Counted from the stretch's first letter, positions 1-12,909 are shown. The stretch is DNA of 64,000 nt from Diphasiastrum complanatum (GCA_029204225.1 CM055113.1:23730357-23794356), one strand, 5' to 3'. The notes: a model not told the origin generated them from the letters alone. Translations and numbers: made by a program.

Positions 1-25
1 GTTTCTGAGAATTTTCTTTCTCCAG

Positions 26-160
26 GCAGAGATCAGCCAAGGCTTTAAGGCTTATCAAATAATTAGAGCATTCCATAACGGCTTGCTTGTACCAGAGCTT
101 GAAGTGAGATTCATATCCTTCCGTTCCACTTGGCTTAAGCCAAGATATCCAGAAGCATAA
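26..160 (+). CDS. Last exon of an unidentified protein-coding gene (partial)
   Basis: A pyrimidine-rich acceptor (ttttctttctccag) ends at base 25. From base 26 an open frame of 44 codons runs to a TAA at 158-160. The peptide begins AEISQGFKAYQIIRAF and ends STWLKPRYPEA; it is neither low-complexity nor transposon-like. The gene continues upstream of the window, so start, length and function are unknown. The TAA is followed by AT-rich DNA fitting a 3' UTR. The exon claim rests on the splice site abutting a conserved-looking frame that ends in a stop. I do not recognise the family. Confidence 0.55.
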   Translation, partial: AEISQGFKAYQIIRAFHNGLLVPELEVRFISFRSTWLKPRYPEA

Positions 161-1389
161 GGTACATCTTTCAAATTTTTCTTTTACAGGGACAAGGTTT
201 AAGCTTAAGGTTCTACATGATATGCTATTCTGTAAAGTAGTTTGACAAGAAAGGGGTTTTTGGGTGGTAGATTCACATTGTAGGTGGAGAACTATGATAA
301 TGAGGATTGTGCAGAATAAAAGCTGCTTATTTTAATGAAACTCAACCTTTTGCACATATTTTCTGTTATAGTAGATTCATTAACGTATGGGGATGTGCAT
401 TGCTTTAAGGGATGAAGCCAACAATGTTTATCAAGAGAACCATGTTTCCAGAATACCAAAAAATGTCTTATGATTTTCTCTCTGTGACACTATTCGATTT
501 TTTTATGGATGACAAACATCCCCTTGACTTTGAGAATGATTGACAAATGGTGCATTCTTTAGCTGTTGTTGTCGAGCGTAGTATATTTCAGGAAGCTACC
601 ATTCATTTCATTTGTCTAGGAATTTGCAAGCTTCTAGCAAGGACTTTCGTGGAATGTTTTTAAATTGTATTTGTCAAGTCTTTACTGTCAGATTCTGTAA
701 GTGGAGTTAAAGCATTACGATTGAAATATCTGCATACATAGAGTGGAGCCAGCTAGAGAAATGTGATTTTCAGGTCCATATTGCATAGAAAAGACCTCAT
801 CATTGCTCAAAAAACTTTATAAATTCAGAACAAAAAAAGAAATAAGGTACGCACCAGTTCATTGGACATGTTGCATAGTCCTGCATAGAGATAGAATAAA
901 ACACAAAAAAAAATAACTTTCACGGCATTTGATGCATTATTTAGCCAAAAAGATACAATTAACAATTTCTAGCTAAAAATGCAAATACTAAACAAACTAG
1001 CATCACAACAGAACCACATTAATAGAAAAAACACATTCCAAGCATCTATGTGTGCACGACGTGCGTGCATAAATGCATGCCAGCACATGTTGTATCATGG
1101 CTTAAGTGTCATACAAAATTGCTCTTCTTCATATGGAAACCCTCAAAGAATCAAATCTGCTTGAGTCCTTGATTTAAGAACATGACATTGCCCACTAAAA
1201 CTAGAATTACTGGGTTACAGATCAATTTGTTAATAGAGTTTGAAGTGTCAGAATTGGATGCTCAAATTCTAGATAGGAGTTAACTAATCATCTTAGCACT
1301 CACACACAAAAATCAAGATCACCATAAGAGACCGAAGAGAACTTGGATTTATAGAAGATAGGCTATGCTCTCTACAATGGAATGAATAT
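161..1389. other. 3' flank and gene-free AT-rich stretch
   Basis: No reading frame with a recognisable domain was seen. The first few hundred bases are probably the 3' UTR of the gene ending at 160. The rest is AT-rich with short A runs and no clear repeat structure. Confidence 0.5.
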
Positions 1390-3080
1390 GAGGTGGGGCG
1401 CATTGTTATCTATTACTTCTAGAAGTTCTCTAAACCTCTGAAACTTTTCTTTGCCATGTCCTTTGGCGAAGATATCTGCAACTTGCTCTCAATCCTGATC
1501 CTCATGATGTTTTGCAAGCCTAGCAAATCTCCTACTCTGTGTACTAGATTCCGCTTGTTCCAAAATGACACTATCCTTGATAGTTTCATAGTACCATCTA
1601 GGCAATCTTCTACTATTTGATGTAGGATGCTTCCTGTCTAGTGAAGTAGGACGTCAATAAGTATCCCATGTACATGATCTACCCTTCCTATTTCCTTACT
1701 CAACCATGGTCACTCTTGGTACTTGAATTGCTGTAGGCGGTACATGTATCGATTCAGGCTCCTGTAAAGAATCGTCACACAAGATAGGAATTCCTCAATC
1801 TTGCCTCCTATCATAAGATATATTTGTATCTTTACGAGCTCCATCCTTATCAAAGATTACATCCTTGCTTACGATAACTTTCTTACCCTCCAAGTCATAC
1901 AACTTGTATGCTTTTTCTTGACTATCATATCCAAGAAATAAACACCTTATCAGCTTTGCATCCAATTTGCTCCTCGAATCTTTAGGTGTGAGCATATGCA
2001 ATACTTCCAAAAACCCTCAAATGACTTACGTCAAGTTTTCGTCCCATGTAAACTTCCTATGGAGTCCATTTACTTTTAAGCATGCTCTTCGCAGTTTCCA
2101 CACTAGACCAATTCCTCCTTTTCAAAACTCCATTTTGTTGAGATTTCCCTTGCAAAACACCTAAAATTTTGTAGAAAGATACTCTCTCCCTTTATTTGAA
2201 CAATGTTTCTTTCTCCACTTGTGACTTAAACCATGTGAAATACTTGAATGCCTTTTACTTGAGAAGATAGATCCACATCTTCCTAGAATAACTATCAACA
2301 CCATAAAGTAACTTGCTCCCCCATAAGACTAAGCTTTCATGGGACCACACAAATCTGTATGAACAAGTTCTAGAACATTTCTCTCCCTGAAAGTACTAGA
2401 CAAAAATTTCTTCATATGATGTTTCCCTAAGACACAGCACTCACGAACCTTGACAATCGAAAACAACTTGACATTAACCTGTAAACATGTTGTATTTCCT
2501 CAAGACTTGTAGACTTTTGTGATTCGAATGTCCAAACCTTTCGTGTCATAACTTACTCATTGATCCAATATCCGCAACACTTGCATGATGACCCATCACT
2601 TGAGCTTGAAATTTGTACAACCTTCCTGCAAGAATGCCCTCAACTACTACTTCATTGTCCTTCCTTTGATGAGACACCCCTTTTCATTAAATTGTAAAAC
2701 CATATGTTGCTTCACGACAGCCGATACTAAGAGTAAGTTTTTGTTGATCCCTGGTACATAAAAGCACATCCTTTATGTCTCCAATTTTTCTTGAAGGTAG
2801 TTGAACCTATACTTTTTCAACTCATATGTGTAGTGATATCCCAACTTCACATTTGATCCATCATCAAGTTCTTGAAAACCAGACAGCCACTCTCGCCTAG
2901 GTGTCATATGCTTCGCACCTAAATCAAATAAATAACACTCCTCTTCCTTCGAGAAGTCACAAAAAATTGTCGTCTCATTTCCTCCTATAGCAGTATTGCG
3001 TACATAGAAAACCCAACGGAAAAGGGAGAAAAAAAGCACGAGACAAAGGCCCGAAGGACTTTTTTTAATCATAAGTGCAA
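1390..3080 (-). mobile_element. Ty1/copia retrotransposon relic with the reverse transcriptase deleted
   Basis: Read on the minus strand, pieces of a copia polyprotein follow in order. A protease remnant (CYLFDLGAKHMTPRREW) lies near 2.88-2.95 kb; the usual DSGA active site reads DLGA. A GAG-pre-integrase stretch (LYVPGINKNLL) lies near 2.70-2.76 kb and is followed by stops. The integrase C-terminal part (RSKLDAKLIRCLFLGYD, ending KDVIFDKDG) is at 1.8-2.0 kb. The RNase H end (EQVADIFAKGHGKEKFQRF) is at 1.41-1.50 kb. Only about 300 bp separate the last two, far too little for a reverse transcriptase, so an internal deletion has occurred. Stops and frame changes show it is dead. No LTRs were identified. 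Confidence 0.85.
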
Positions 3081-3129
3081 TAAGAAGAGCAAAAAATTGA
3101 TTGAATAAGAAGAGCTGAGACCCACACAT

Positions 3130-6100
3130 CTGTGCTCCCGATAAGAGACATATAGACCATGTGTAAATGTGACTACTATAGTGAAGAGTAAAGTTGTTAG
3201 TCTAAAAACCAAAAGGCAGAAGCTAAATCACAAAAAAAAATCAAGTTACTTTAGCTTGATCGAGGTATAAGAAAAGTAGTCCTAGCGTGTGAACAAGTAG
3301 ATCGTCAAGACTTTCATACTACTTTTAGTCAAGTATTGAATCGCATGTATCCATGAGTTGTTTTTCATTCTCCTCCAAACGAGTATTGTAACCATAAGGC
3401 ATGGTGTAAATTCAGTAAGATGAACAACTACATGGTTTTGAGCACTCTTGTCAACTCAAAAACGTGCACGACCTTGTATCAGCAAATGGTACCAAGTCAC
3501 CAAATAGAGCCAAATTTAATTATGATATTCCAAAAAACCGTCATGATTCAAAAAGTACAACATGGGTATTTAGCAACCAGAAGATCTTGTGGCATAATAA
3601 GAAAGTACCACCACAGCACAACTTGATGGCATCCATAACAATGGTGTCAAGTTTAGTACTCAGTTGAGGGTACTCGTATGTCAAAAATACTCTCTAGCTT
3701 CTTCCATAGAATCATAGTCAACATATCAAGTGCGGCCAAGCAAGAATTAGATCAATCATTTATTAGCATACAGAAACCGGTGCTCAGTAACAATAAGTGG
3801 TAGCAAATCATGAAGTAGTGCTCGAACAAGGTGATATGGTTAAAGGAACACCACCAATAGATCAAGAAAGCATCAACTTCTTCTCTATGGCATGAGTAAA
3901 AGAAGTATACTGTAGGCTTGTCAACAACATGATGGACAAGCACACACATATTAAATCTAGTAACTAGTCAAGACTCAAGATTTCTAGCATGTCGGGTTAC
4001 TCCAACTTCCTTTGAATACATTGTCAAAAACTAATGCTTGGTAAATAAAAAGTTAAAACGGTGAGTAACGAAATGTGTGTCAGCACACGCACATGTGCAC
4101 ATTAAGCTAGCTTGAATCGCTTGCTTAGATCTAATCTTTTCACATATTGTACAAGCTTTAATAAAACAAATTAAAAATGTATTTCTTGAGAAACTACCCT
4201 ATGTATTGCCTCCAAACAGGGCAATAGATCATAAGATAGAGTTATTGCCTAGTAGTCAACCTACTTTTAAGCCATTATATTGGTCTAGCCACAACAAGAA
4301 GGTGAAGTGTGGCAAGACAAATAGAAGAATATATTAGGATTGAAACATTAGACCTAGTATATCTTCGAGGGGTGCACTTGTTTGATGTCAACAAGTGGGT
4401 AAATTTAAAGCACATCATTCAAAATCTTTGGATTCTTCACTTTGTGTTAGACTAGGGAATTTTCGTAGAAAAATAACCACTTGACTCAAAAGACTCAATG
4501 AAGATCAACATGAAATTTCACACCTTAGGCTTGTGTATCAACGATTCAAGCTTCTAGAACCAAACGCTCTTATACAACTATACTCACTCCAACTCACAAG
4601 GTCATCTTGTAGAGATCCAAAGACCATTGTCTGTCATGACAGTGAAGGGTGGAGGCCTTCGACTAAAATATTCAAAGGCTTGAAATGTCCAAGAAGCAAA
4701 TTTCACTTATTTTATATTTTGAGCATTGCAAAATACATATGATCTTTCTAGGTGAACATTTGAGCAAGCTCATTTTTTGTCTTTTAGTCTTAGCCTATCT
4801 TTGAACTTTGATGTAAGTGTGACTAGTCTCGAAGTAGTCATCAATTTTATCTTAGTCTTCCAATTCAATGGGGGGCCTGATTATCTTGAGTCCCAATGCT
4901 TTGCTATATGTGGAATGTTATATAAGATGTAATTATTTTTCTGTTGACTTTTAGAAAAATCAGTTGCATGTACAATCTTAATTATTTCCATGTAATTGCA
5001 TTTATTCAAGTGTATAATTGTTACGTTTATGTGTTACCATTTGTACTATAAGCAAGTAGATTTGATAGGAAATAGCCCCTTGTGTTGTTGTACTTAAGGA
5101 GAAGTATAAGGTAGATCACTAGCCTTGGGCCAAGACTCAAAAAACCTAGAGATGACGCAATTTGCTTGTAGGAGTTCATATGGGGGGAGCAATCCATACA
5201 ACAACAAGGCATGTGGATATTATAACCTGACATAGTAAGTCATACATCAATGCATATCTCCTCTCCTCGTATACTCAGAGTGATAACCAAAAGGTGATTA
5301 TAAGAGCTAGCAATACAATGCTTAGGTGGGCTAGTTGGGCAGCATGAGGAAGCTGAGCATTAACAAAACAAAGTGAAGAAGAAAGTAGGAGACAAGTGTA
5401 ACTATTCTCTGGGTCGGTCCCAAGTAAAATGAAATTGGCATGGGGGAGAGATGAAATGTATGTCAAGTCGAGTGTAGGAGCTACATAGATCCTTAAGTAA
5501 TTGCACCCATCAAGGCTTTTTACAAGAGGGCTTGGGCTCAGTTGACTATCCTAAGTTTCTTACTTTTGTTATTAAAACTTGACTCACTTCCCACCTATTG
5601 ATTTTATTACATTACTCAATCAGAGTATGACTTTCATAACCTTATCTTCAACTAACAAAAGATTCTATGCATAGTTCCTTTGCTCTCTATATGTAAATTT
5701 TCCTTCTTTGTTGTTTATAGATTCTTTCTTAACATAGTAGTTTTTCCACACACATTTAGCTTTGAGATTTCATAGCATTATTAGCCATCAAAAGCTTGGA
5801 TCAATATCTAATGTTTTTAGTTTAAGCTTAAGAACTTGACCCAATCATGAACGTGCTTATAGTTGATGACTCAACCCTAACAGAGTAGACTTGATAGATA
5901 AGGACCGTAAAATATTTGAAACACTCACCTACAACCCTATGAGACCCCTATATTGTCGAGGACTATGAGAGAGTCCAAAAGATTTGGAGACACGTAGCCT
6001 TCCATCTTCCCAAATATATCTATTGTCATTGGCTCACACCCAGAGTAGCTCCTTTGATGCACTAATCATCAAAACCTTTTAGTCTATGCGTATGGGCCCA

Positions 6101-6430
6101 ATTACTGTTGTTTGTACAACATGATGTCAAGTCCATAGGTAATCACGCATCGTTTCAAATCTCCAACCACTACTTACATAAAGGTTTTAGCAACTTCTTT
6201 ACTATATCCATTTTGCGGTAGCTTTCTTGTAGAAAGTAGCCACTTTAAATGATGAATCGACAATTTGTGCAACAATACTTAAAAGCTACAAGCTATAGCT
6301 TATTGATAATTGCTTTACAAGTTACTTCAAACTTCACAGACCAATGATGATCATTGTTCGTTGTTGTAGAAGAATTAGCTACTTTAGAGATTGAAGTTGG
6401 TTATTGTCTACTATTGCAAACGAAAAGAAA
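3130..6430. other. Gene-free AT-rich stretch
   Basis: Read on both strands, this stretch shows only short open frames without domain features. No LTR pair, transposase motif, tRNA or tandem array was found. It probably holds old repeats too decayed to name. Confidence 0.5.
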
Positions 6431-6434
6431 AAGG

Positions 6435-6471
6435 TTTTTTTTTTTTTTTTTTTTTTTGGGGGGGGGGGGGG
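6435..6471. repeat. T23 followed directly by G14 homopolymers
   Basis: Twenty-three T (6435-6457) run straight into fourteen G (6458-6471), followed by CCGGGGATCCGG. Such a tract could fold as a G-quadruplex on the + strand, or could reflect an assembly or library artefact. Its exact length is probably unreliable. Confidence 0.9.
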
Positions 6472-6489
6472 CCGGGGATCCGGCTGCCG

Positions 6490-6539
6490 ATTCGAATTGG
6501 CTGAATGGAATCCAATTCGAATTGGCTGAAATGGAATCA
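6490..6539. repeat. Two tandem copies of a 25-bp unit
   Basis: The unit ATTCGAATTGGCTGAATGG(AATCC) occurs at 6490-6513 and again at 6515-6539 with one inserted A. It lies just after the T/G tract. Confidence 0.85.
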
Positions 6540-6544
6540 AATTC

Positions 6545-8615
6545 TTTTCATCAAAATATTCAATATTAGAATTTTTCCTATTATTGGATATACTGAAATA
6601 GAATATCAATTGCAGTAAAGCCTTGACTCACCAATTAAATAGTCCTCCAAGTCAACAAAAAACTCCTTTTGTTGCACTGCATATGAAGATAGAAAAATGT
6701 CACAACATTTGTTTATAAAACAAGTTGCAAAACAAAATCTTACTCTAGGAAACCTCAAGCGCAAAAAGATTGGAAAACATGCTCATATGCTACATTCCAT
6801 GGCCCCACACCCAAGGAAAACTAGTCTCTACATCAAGATTCAATTTTAAACTTCTTCCTAAGTGAGCCAACACTTGAGGAGGCACAAGGCAAATGCACAT
6901 TGAAAGGCTGTTAATATTTTAACAACCCAAGATTTGCATTATACTTTTGTACTAGGTGGTATGTTGTGCCAATAAGAGAGAAACGTCTACTCGTACTCGA
7001 CGATAGTTCACCTACGGCCAATGTTGTAGCACTATTTTCTTCCAACCCTCATGCCAATGCTCTACTGCAATAAATGGCCCAAGCTGTTCTGCATGAGTAG
7101 CCTATGATTCTGTCTCCTGAAGAAGAGATTAACCCCAATGTGAATATGAAGAAACTAACGTTCCCGTAAAATAGAATTTGTGGCAAAATGCATATATTAA
7201 ACAAGATATTACGCCAAAATAGATGCCACAATAAGGAACAAAGAACCATTGTGCTCACATATCTTAAAAGTTGCCACAATTTCTATGTAGAAGTAGAAGC
7301 CGCAATAGCAAGAAAAATGTCTACTAACCATGGCTCACAAGGGTATCAAAATGGACCAAGAGAACTAAAAAAATTCTTCATCAAGGACAATTATGATGCA
7401 TGCACTAATGTACCATGCCACCCAGATGGACCCCAAATGCCACATGATTAAATCAATACGAAACTAACAAAGAACAGCCCCAAAGTGTCATGCGCCAATC
7501 CTTGTTTCATACCTATTAACATCCCTTTGAAATATGAAGAAATGAATGGACATTCATGTCACATGGAGAGAGTGCAAGAACATATGATTGACTCAGGAAA
7601 CCATCAAATCATCATAAAATGTATGTAAATCGAAGCACAATCATTGCAATCAATAAATGAGGCTATAGTGCATCATTTTGAGTGATTCATGTTGCGAAGA
7701 TTGGCCGTAGGGTTGCTAGGAAGAAAGTGATTTCATGTTCCGAAGTTTTTTTATGCATAGGTGGTCACTATGAGCATTCATGCGGTTGGTGTGCATGTGG
7801 GCATTTTGCATTGTCTTTTTTCACCTATCCACTTTCCATTGAGTTTTTGACCTTTTTTATAGCGTCTTTAGGGTTTCTACAGCCATGCCCGTGGGACGAG
7901 GCGTGTGGTGGATCTCTTGGAGGGAGACACTGTGTTTTTAAAGGTTCGAGTGCATGCAAACAGCGTTGCTCGTTTGCAATGAGACCTTTTGCAGCACAAC
8001 GACGAGGATTATAGCACACTTGCTTGGTTTGACTAGGCCAAATTGGCGGACCATGGGCATTGCCCCATGCGTGGCAGTTCTTGCACCTAAGCGAGAGTGC
8101 CTACTGAGCACATATGGAGGAGTTCATGGCACTTCTATGAAGCCAATGAAGTGAACAAATCTTGATTCAAAAAACAAATGAAAAAGTTACAACAAAAAAA
8201 GTCATTGACGTTTGGAGAGAAAAAAAAAGGATAGAGAGAAAAATGGCTAGAAGAGCATGTAGAGAGAGAAAAAATTGGAGGAAACTAACATGATCCCAAT
8301 CGCTTAGGAAAGTGCTCTAATACAGCGACTAGGCCCAATGTACAGATTGGTGGCCAATTATGTTCTATTGGCACAGGATCAAAAGCTAGCGATAGCGAGG
8401 CAGGGCCCTCGGCCTAGTTCATCAGCAACAGACCCATCACGACCTCCATCACCAGCAGCAGAGTTCATTGGCAGAGCCAAACCCATCACAACCAGCGATG
8501 GCAGGTGTTGGGAAGAGAGCACAGAGTGGAGCACACACACACCCTAGAGTCAAGCCACAACCACATGCACCCACACAAGACAGTGCGGGTAGATATTGAC
8601 AGAGCGGACACACCA
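6545..8615. other. Gene-free stretch
   Basis: Several open frames of 60-110 codons exist, but none shows domain structure, splice context or similarity I recognise. The GC content rises from about 7.7 kb toward the hAT relic, so part of this may be decayed element sequence. Confidence 0.45.
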
Positions 8616-8619
8616 TCAT

Positions 8620-10295
8620 GAGGCAGCCACTAGACTTACACGCCAGTTTTTTTATAGTGGCTATCTTGCATTCTCCTTGGCCGACACCCCTATCTTTTGT
8701 GACATCATAGATTGTAGCTTGTGAGGCCACTTGGAGACCCCCCACACTCGAGGCTCTTCGTCCTAGCCATTTAAGAGAGGAGCATGCATGGATCACTAGA
8801 GAGCTCAGCCCCATACGACATGCCTGGGCCACATATGGTTTCTCTATTCTATTAGATGGGTGGACTGATATTAGGTGCAAGCCTATCATCAACATCTTGG
8901 CTTCATGTCCACTACTGGGCACTGTATTTCTCAAGGGTGTGAATGCCTCCCGAGATGGCGCTGTTGAGTCGAGCGAGTTTATATATGAGCATACACGTGT
9001 AGCAATCATTGAGGTGGGGGCACAGAATGTGGTACAGGTGGTCACCAACAATGCCAACAACTATGTGGCTATGGGTGAGCTTTTGGAGAGAGACTACCCT
9101 GCTATTGTATGGACCCTGTGTGCAACACACTACATCGATCTTTTGATGCATGACATAGGAGGCCTCTTCTGGGTTTCCACCATCACATCCAATGCCATCT
9201 TTCTGGTCACATTTGTAACCAGGAGGAAGAGAGCCCTTGGCATGTTCAAGACATATAGCCCACTGGATCTGAAAAAGCCAACACCCACACGATTTGCCTA
9301 CCACTTCGTCGTGTTGGAGCGGTTGCTTTGGGTTCGATTTGCATTGCGCCAAATGGCAGCAAGCCCTGAGTTCACATAGTGGCATCATAGCAACGAGCCG
9401 ACTGGAATTAGATTCCAAAGAATTGTTTTTGGAGATGATTTCTGAAGACAGGCTGAGCAGTTGTTTGAGGTCCTGGAGCCAGTGTACCATGTGTTGAGGT
9501 TGGTGGGTCGGCCTCATCTACAAGTTTATGAACAGGATTGGGGAGACCCTTCAGTGACCACTTTTTGATAAGCGCAAGTATACCTTTTTTTTAATCCGTT
9601 TGGTGCATTTGTTTTGTAAAAGCTTTTAGCATTGCTGAATTGTTACAATGCAGTGATTACTTTTCTGGTTTCTGTAAGATGTCAGCTATCCGAGAGAAGT
9701 GGCTTGATAGGGGGAATATCTTCCATAAGCCCATACATGCAGTTGCTCATTTGCTGCTCCCTATGTGGGCCACTGGAGCCATATGCACAAACGCCGAGCT
9801 TGTGGACGGCTAGAGGACATACACACAAAATGTGTATCTAGGTCAGGGTTGTCCCCCGTTTAATTGTCAACAGTTTGTTTGTGCTTTTTGCTGACTCATT
9901 CATTTCGAGAATCTAACAATGTCCCGTCTAATTGCAAGTCATAGCCCCTTGTTGCGCAGGATCAAGAGGCAAATGTTAGATTTTGAGCACAGACAGGGAT
10001 CTGTCATTGGTTCTCAGGGTGAGTATGACAAGTTTATGCCAAAGCCGCTCACACGGTGGGGGGTCATGGGCAAATTCACCCTTGACATTACTGCTCTTGC
10101 CACTTGCATCCTTGCTCAGGATTGTTCCGCTTCTGCTCGTGAGCGGAACTAAAGCACTTGGTCTCTTATGCACACAAGGAGACACAACAGGCTCCAAGTT
10201 CCCCAGCTGAACAAGTTGGTTTGTTGCACCACCAACCTGAGGCTAGTCAGGCACATGCAGAGAGATGGCACACCTAGGCAGCATGTTGAAGTCTA
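8620..10295 (+). pseudogene. hAT-superfamily transposase relic (DUF659 and hAT dimerisation regions)
   Basis: The translation shows the DUF659 order typical of plant hAT-like transposases: FSILLDGWTDIRCKPIINI near 8.84-8.89 kb, then LLGTVFLKGV, VVQVVTNNANNYVAMGELL and a WTLCATHYIDLLMHDIG stretch near 9.11-9.16 kb. The sequence after 9.38 kb needs a frame change. A piece reading YHVLRLVGRPHL lies near 9.48 kb. The C-terminal dimerisation region (TCILAQDCSASARERN, then a stop where the conserved W is expected, then STWSLMHT) lies at 10.08-10.17 kb. An NRLQVPQLNKL tail ends near 10.29 kb. A stop near 8.70 kb, the lost tryptophan and frame changes show it is inactive. No BED finger was seen upstream, so the copy looks 5'-truncated. 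Confidence 0.85.
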
Positions 10296-10439
10296 AATGC
10301 TTTGTTAAGTTACTAGTAGTCTTCTGTAGACTAGTAGTAAGTACTTCATGTTGTCAGTTACTAGTTACTATATTTTGCAATGTGTTTGAACTTTTTTTTA
10401 CAGACCTACATGTTGTTTTTCCCCACTCCCAACACATAA

Positions 10440-10800
10440 TTCAAAAAAAAAAAAGTTCAAAAACATTCCTATCCGGAACGCTGCTGAATTCTAAAACCGT
10501 TCCAATAACACCATAAAAGCTCTCAAAAACGAGCTCCAAACAATTAAAAAACTCAAAATACATCAAATGAATCATAGGCTCCAAAACTAGCATGACCTAA
10601 GTTGTTTATATCTAGGTATACGCGGCTCCCAAGATTAACTAAGATAAGACGACCAATTATCATTACCTAATTGGTTCAATTCATAGATGCGCTGCATTCC
10701 TGAACGAAGAGTTCCAATCACGTTCCGGAACGCTCATTTTGAAACGTTCTAGAAATTTCAAAACGTTCCGTTCCTAAACTGTTCTTTAGTGACATTTATG
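10440..10800. repeat. CGTTCCGGAACG-rich repeat block
   Basis: This stretch contains ATCCGGAACGCTGC, GCTGCATTCCTGAACGAAG, CACGTTCCGGAACGC and AAAACGTTCCGTTCC within about 320 bp. The second is nearly identical to a sequence at 12.84 kb. The palindromic motif, lying just downstream of an hAT relic, suggests subterminal repeats of a DNA transposon, but no terminal inverted repeat or target duplication was resolved. Confidence 0.6.
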
Positions 10801-11341
10801 AGCTAGATTTCCAAAACAGATTAATACTTTTAGCAAAGTTTTCAATAGACCTAATTGGGATCAATTCCAAGACCTCTAAATTGCCATTCTTTTTTACTAT
10901 GCTCAAGCATCCATCTCTTCTAGGATAAACCACCGAATGAGATGTTGCCAACATAATTAGAAATATTTAGACTCTATGGTTGTAAATTTTAATGATTATT
11001 TTGTTTCTTTTATGAACATAGTTCATAGAGCAACACCATACTTGTAGGAGGGAACCAGGCATAAGAATACCATGTATCTGAACCATGTAGAAAGTTCTAA
11101 GTTTTAAAAGGATTTTTTTTTCTGGGGTTCCGACATTCCGAAAAGTCGTTCCGATGCAACTTAGGTTCAATTTAACCTTTAGCATGGCCCATCATTAGAA
11201 TCTACTTTTGCAGGATATGTGCTCAGTTCAAATTCCTTAATGTACAACAAAATATACAAAGAAACAACATGAGCATAGCCCCCATGATCAACATAGAAAG
11301 ATATTTTTTCCTATTCTTCACACTCCTTAAAATATATCTAC

Positions 11342-11555
11342 CTATTCACCATGGACTTTGAAATTAAGCCAAGATTTGATCTCATCTTGACAAATACATT
11401 CTTGAGCAATGGTTTGGTAAGAAGATCTGCAACACAATCTGAAGATCCAACATGCTCCAACAAGATCTCTCTCCCAATTACTTTCTCTCTTACAAAGTGA
11501 TGAGCTACCTCAATGTGTTTGCTCCTTGCATGGAATACAGGATTGTTTGCAAGTT
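11342..11555 (-). mobile_element. Ty1/copia RNase H fragment
   Basis: The minus strand gives an uninterrupted copia RNase H C-terminus: LANNPVFHARSKHIEVAHHF, then EILLEHVGSSDCVADLLTKPL and KMRSNLGLISKS. These are the standard landmarks (NPVFHARSKHIE, D-hyd-TKPL) at the end of pol. No reverse transcriptase was found upstream on that strand, so it is an isolated fragment. It differs from the 21.5-25.2 kb element and is a separate family. Confidence 0.85.
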
Positions 11556-11754
11556 CTTAAGCTGAGCCGTTTACTCATCTATTGAATTAATCAACTGAAA
11601 GACTACTCTCTCTTTACTAATATAATCCATATCTCTTTCTTGTTGCTTGTGGTTAATCTAGGTGTGGTTAGAGTAGGAAGAGGATAAATTGCAAGCTATC
11701 TTCGCAAGGGAAGCACTGTTCCCTTGGGAACGAATCGATGCGTGACAGGTGAAC

Positions 11755-11795
11755 TAGGCCGCTACAATTTTTTGGCATCGTTGCCGGGTAATAGA
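11755..11795 (+). mobile_element. Possible Ty3/gypsy leader motif
   Basis: The sequence TTTTTTGGCATCGTTGCCGGG resembles the TTTTTGGCGCCGTTGCCGGG leader motif common just inside the 5' LTR of Athila/Tat-type plant gypsy elements. It is followed by about 1 kb with no open gag frame. This rests on recall of that motif and a single site. Confidence 0.35.
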
Positions 11796-12814
11796 TTAGC
11801 ATTTTCTTGCTTTGTTAGCTTGCATGCATTCATCTTGTGTATGTTATTTTGGTTTTGTGGAATGGATGTATGGAGGGTAGTATAGTATGGATTAGAGGTT
11901 AGTTTTGTTGTTTTTTCCGTGATTTTTTGCTTGTATGATTTGTGGAGAGAGACTGAGAGGTGGAACACATTAGATCCCAGCACCCTATCCCTTCCATAGA
12001 TCCTAAAAATCAAAAAAATCAAAAAAATCAAAAAAACCATGTAGTTTTGACAAACTGTCCAAAAAAAGAGAGCCAAAAACCACCTATTAGACCTGATATC
12101 TCTCTGCTCTGATCAAACCAACCTTCACCCCCCTAGCAATACGTTCTGTCATGTTTTGGTTCTAGGATGACCACAAAGCCCTGGCAATGTTGCTATATAC
12201 TTAACTCCGAAAGAGTAAACTGCAACAATCATGTATTGATGAGGCCTTGATCATCTTACAATTTTATTGATTCTCATCTTGTGCAGAAACTCAACATGGA
12301 AACTAGAGCCGATAAACATAGGTATAAGGTTTAGCTAGCTTCAAGAGCTGAGTTGGAGATCCGAAAAGTCAAAGTATCGAAGCTCCCATAGTGATTTGAG
12401 ATTATATTGACATATCAAATCTCAATATTTGGCACATGTACAAGTGAATGGGAGGTGCAATATTAATTTTAGACAATTACTTGCAAGATTCGGAGGTGAT
12501 TATACAATCCTGGTCAGTAAGATTTTTGTACACCACCATTGAATCTAAATTTCGGTAATTTGGTTGTACTCGATACAATTGAATAGGGTGAACAATATAT
12601 AGTTTGATGAGTTGGCAATTAAACAAATCCTTGAGCAACAACAATTGTTAATCAAAAGAACAACTTGCTATAGTCATGACAACTACTTGAAAATTATAAT
12701 GACTAAACTAGGAGCAAACTTTCTCATAGGTAGCAGTCGCACTACTTTGGTAGGTGTCTCTTTGCAACTGTGGGAATTTGGAGACATGGAGCTGTAAAAA
12801 AAATTCCATATTTT

Positions 12815-12905
12815 TGGATCAGCGTTAAGGAGTTCTGAAACGCTGCATTCCGGAACGTGGGGTTCCTGAATGTCGTTCCAATGCAATGCATGGTGTTTGA
12901 CTGTA
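12815..12905. repeat. Second copy of the GTTCCGGAACG-type repeat
   Basis: GAAACGCTGCATTCCGGAACG and GGGGTTCCTGAATGTCGTTCC match blocks at 10.69 kb (GCTGCATTCCTGAACG) and 11.13 kb (GGGGTTCCGACATTCCG, then GTCGTTCCGATGCAA) in the same orientation. The sharing shows one repeat family scattered across 10.4-12.9 kb. Confidence 0.6.
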
Positions 12906-12909
12906 ATAT

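Noticed and set aside
8449..9517. Two ~200-codon minus-strand frames
   Set aside because: They are antisense to the hAT relic, which explains this DNA on the + strand; their products have no domain features.
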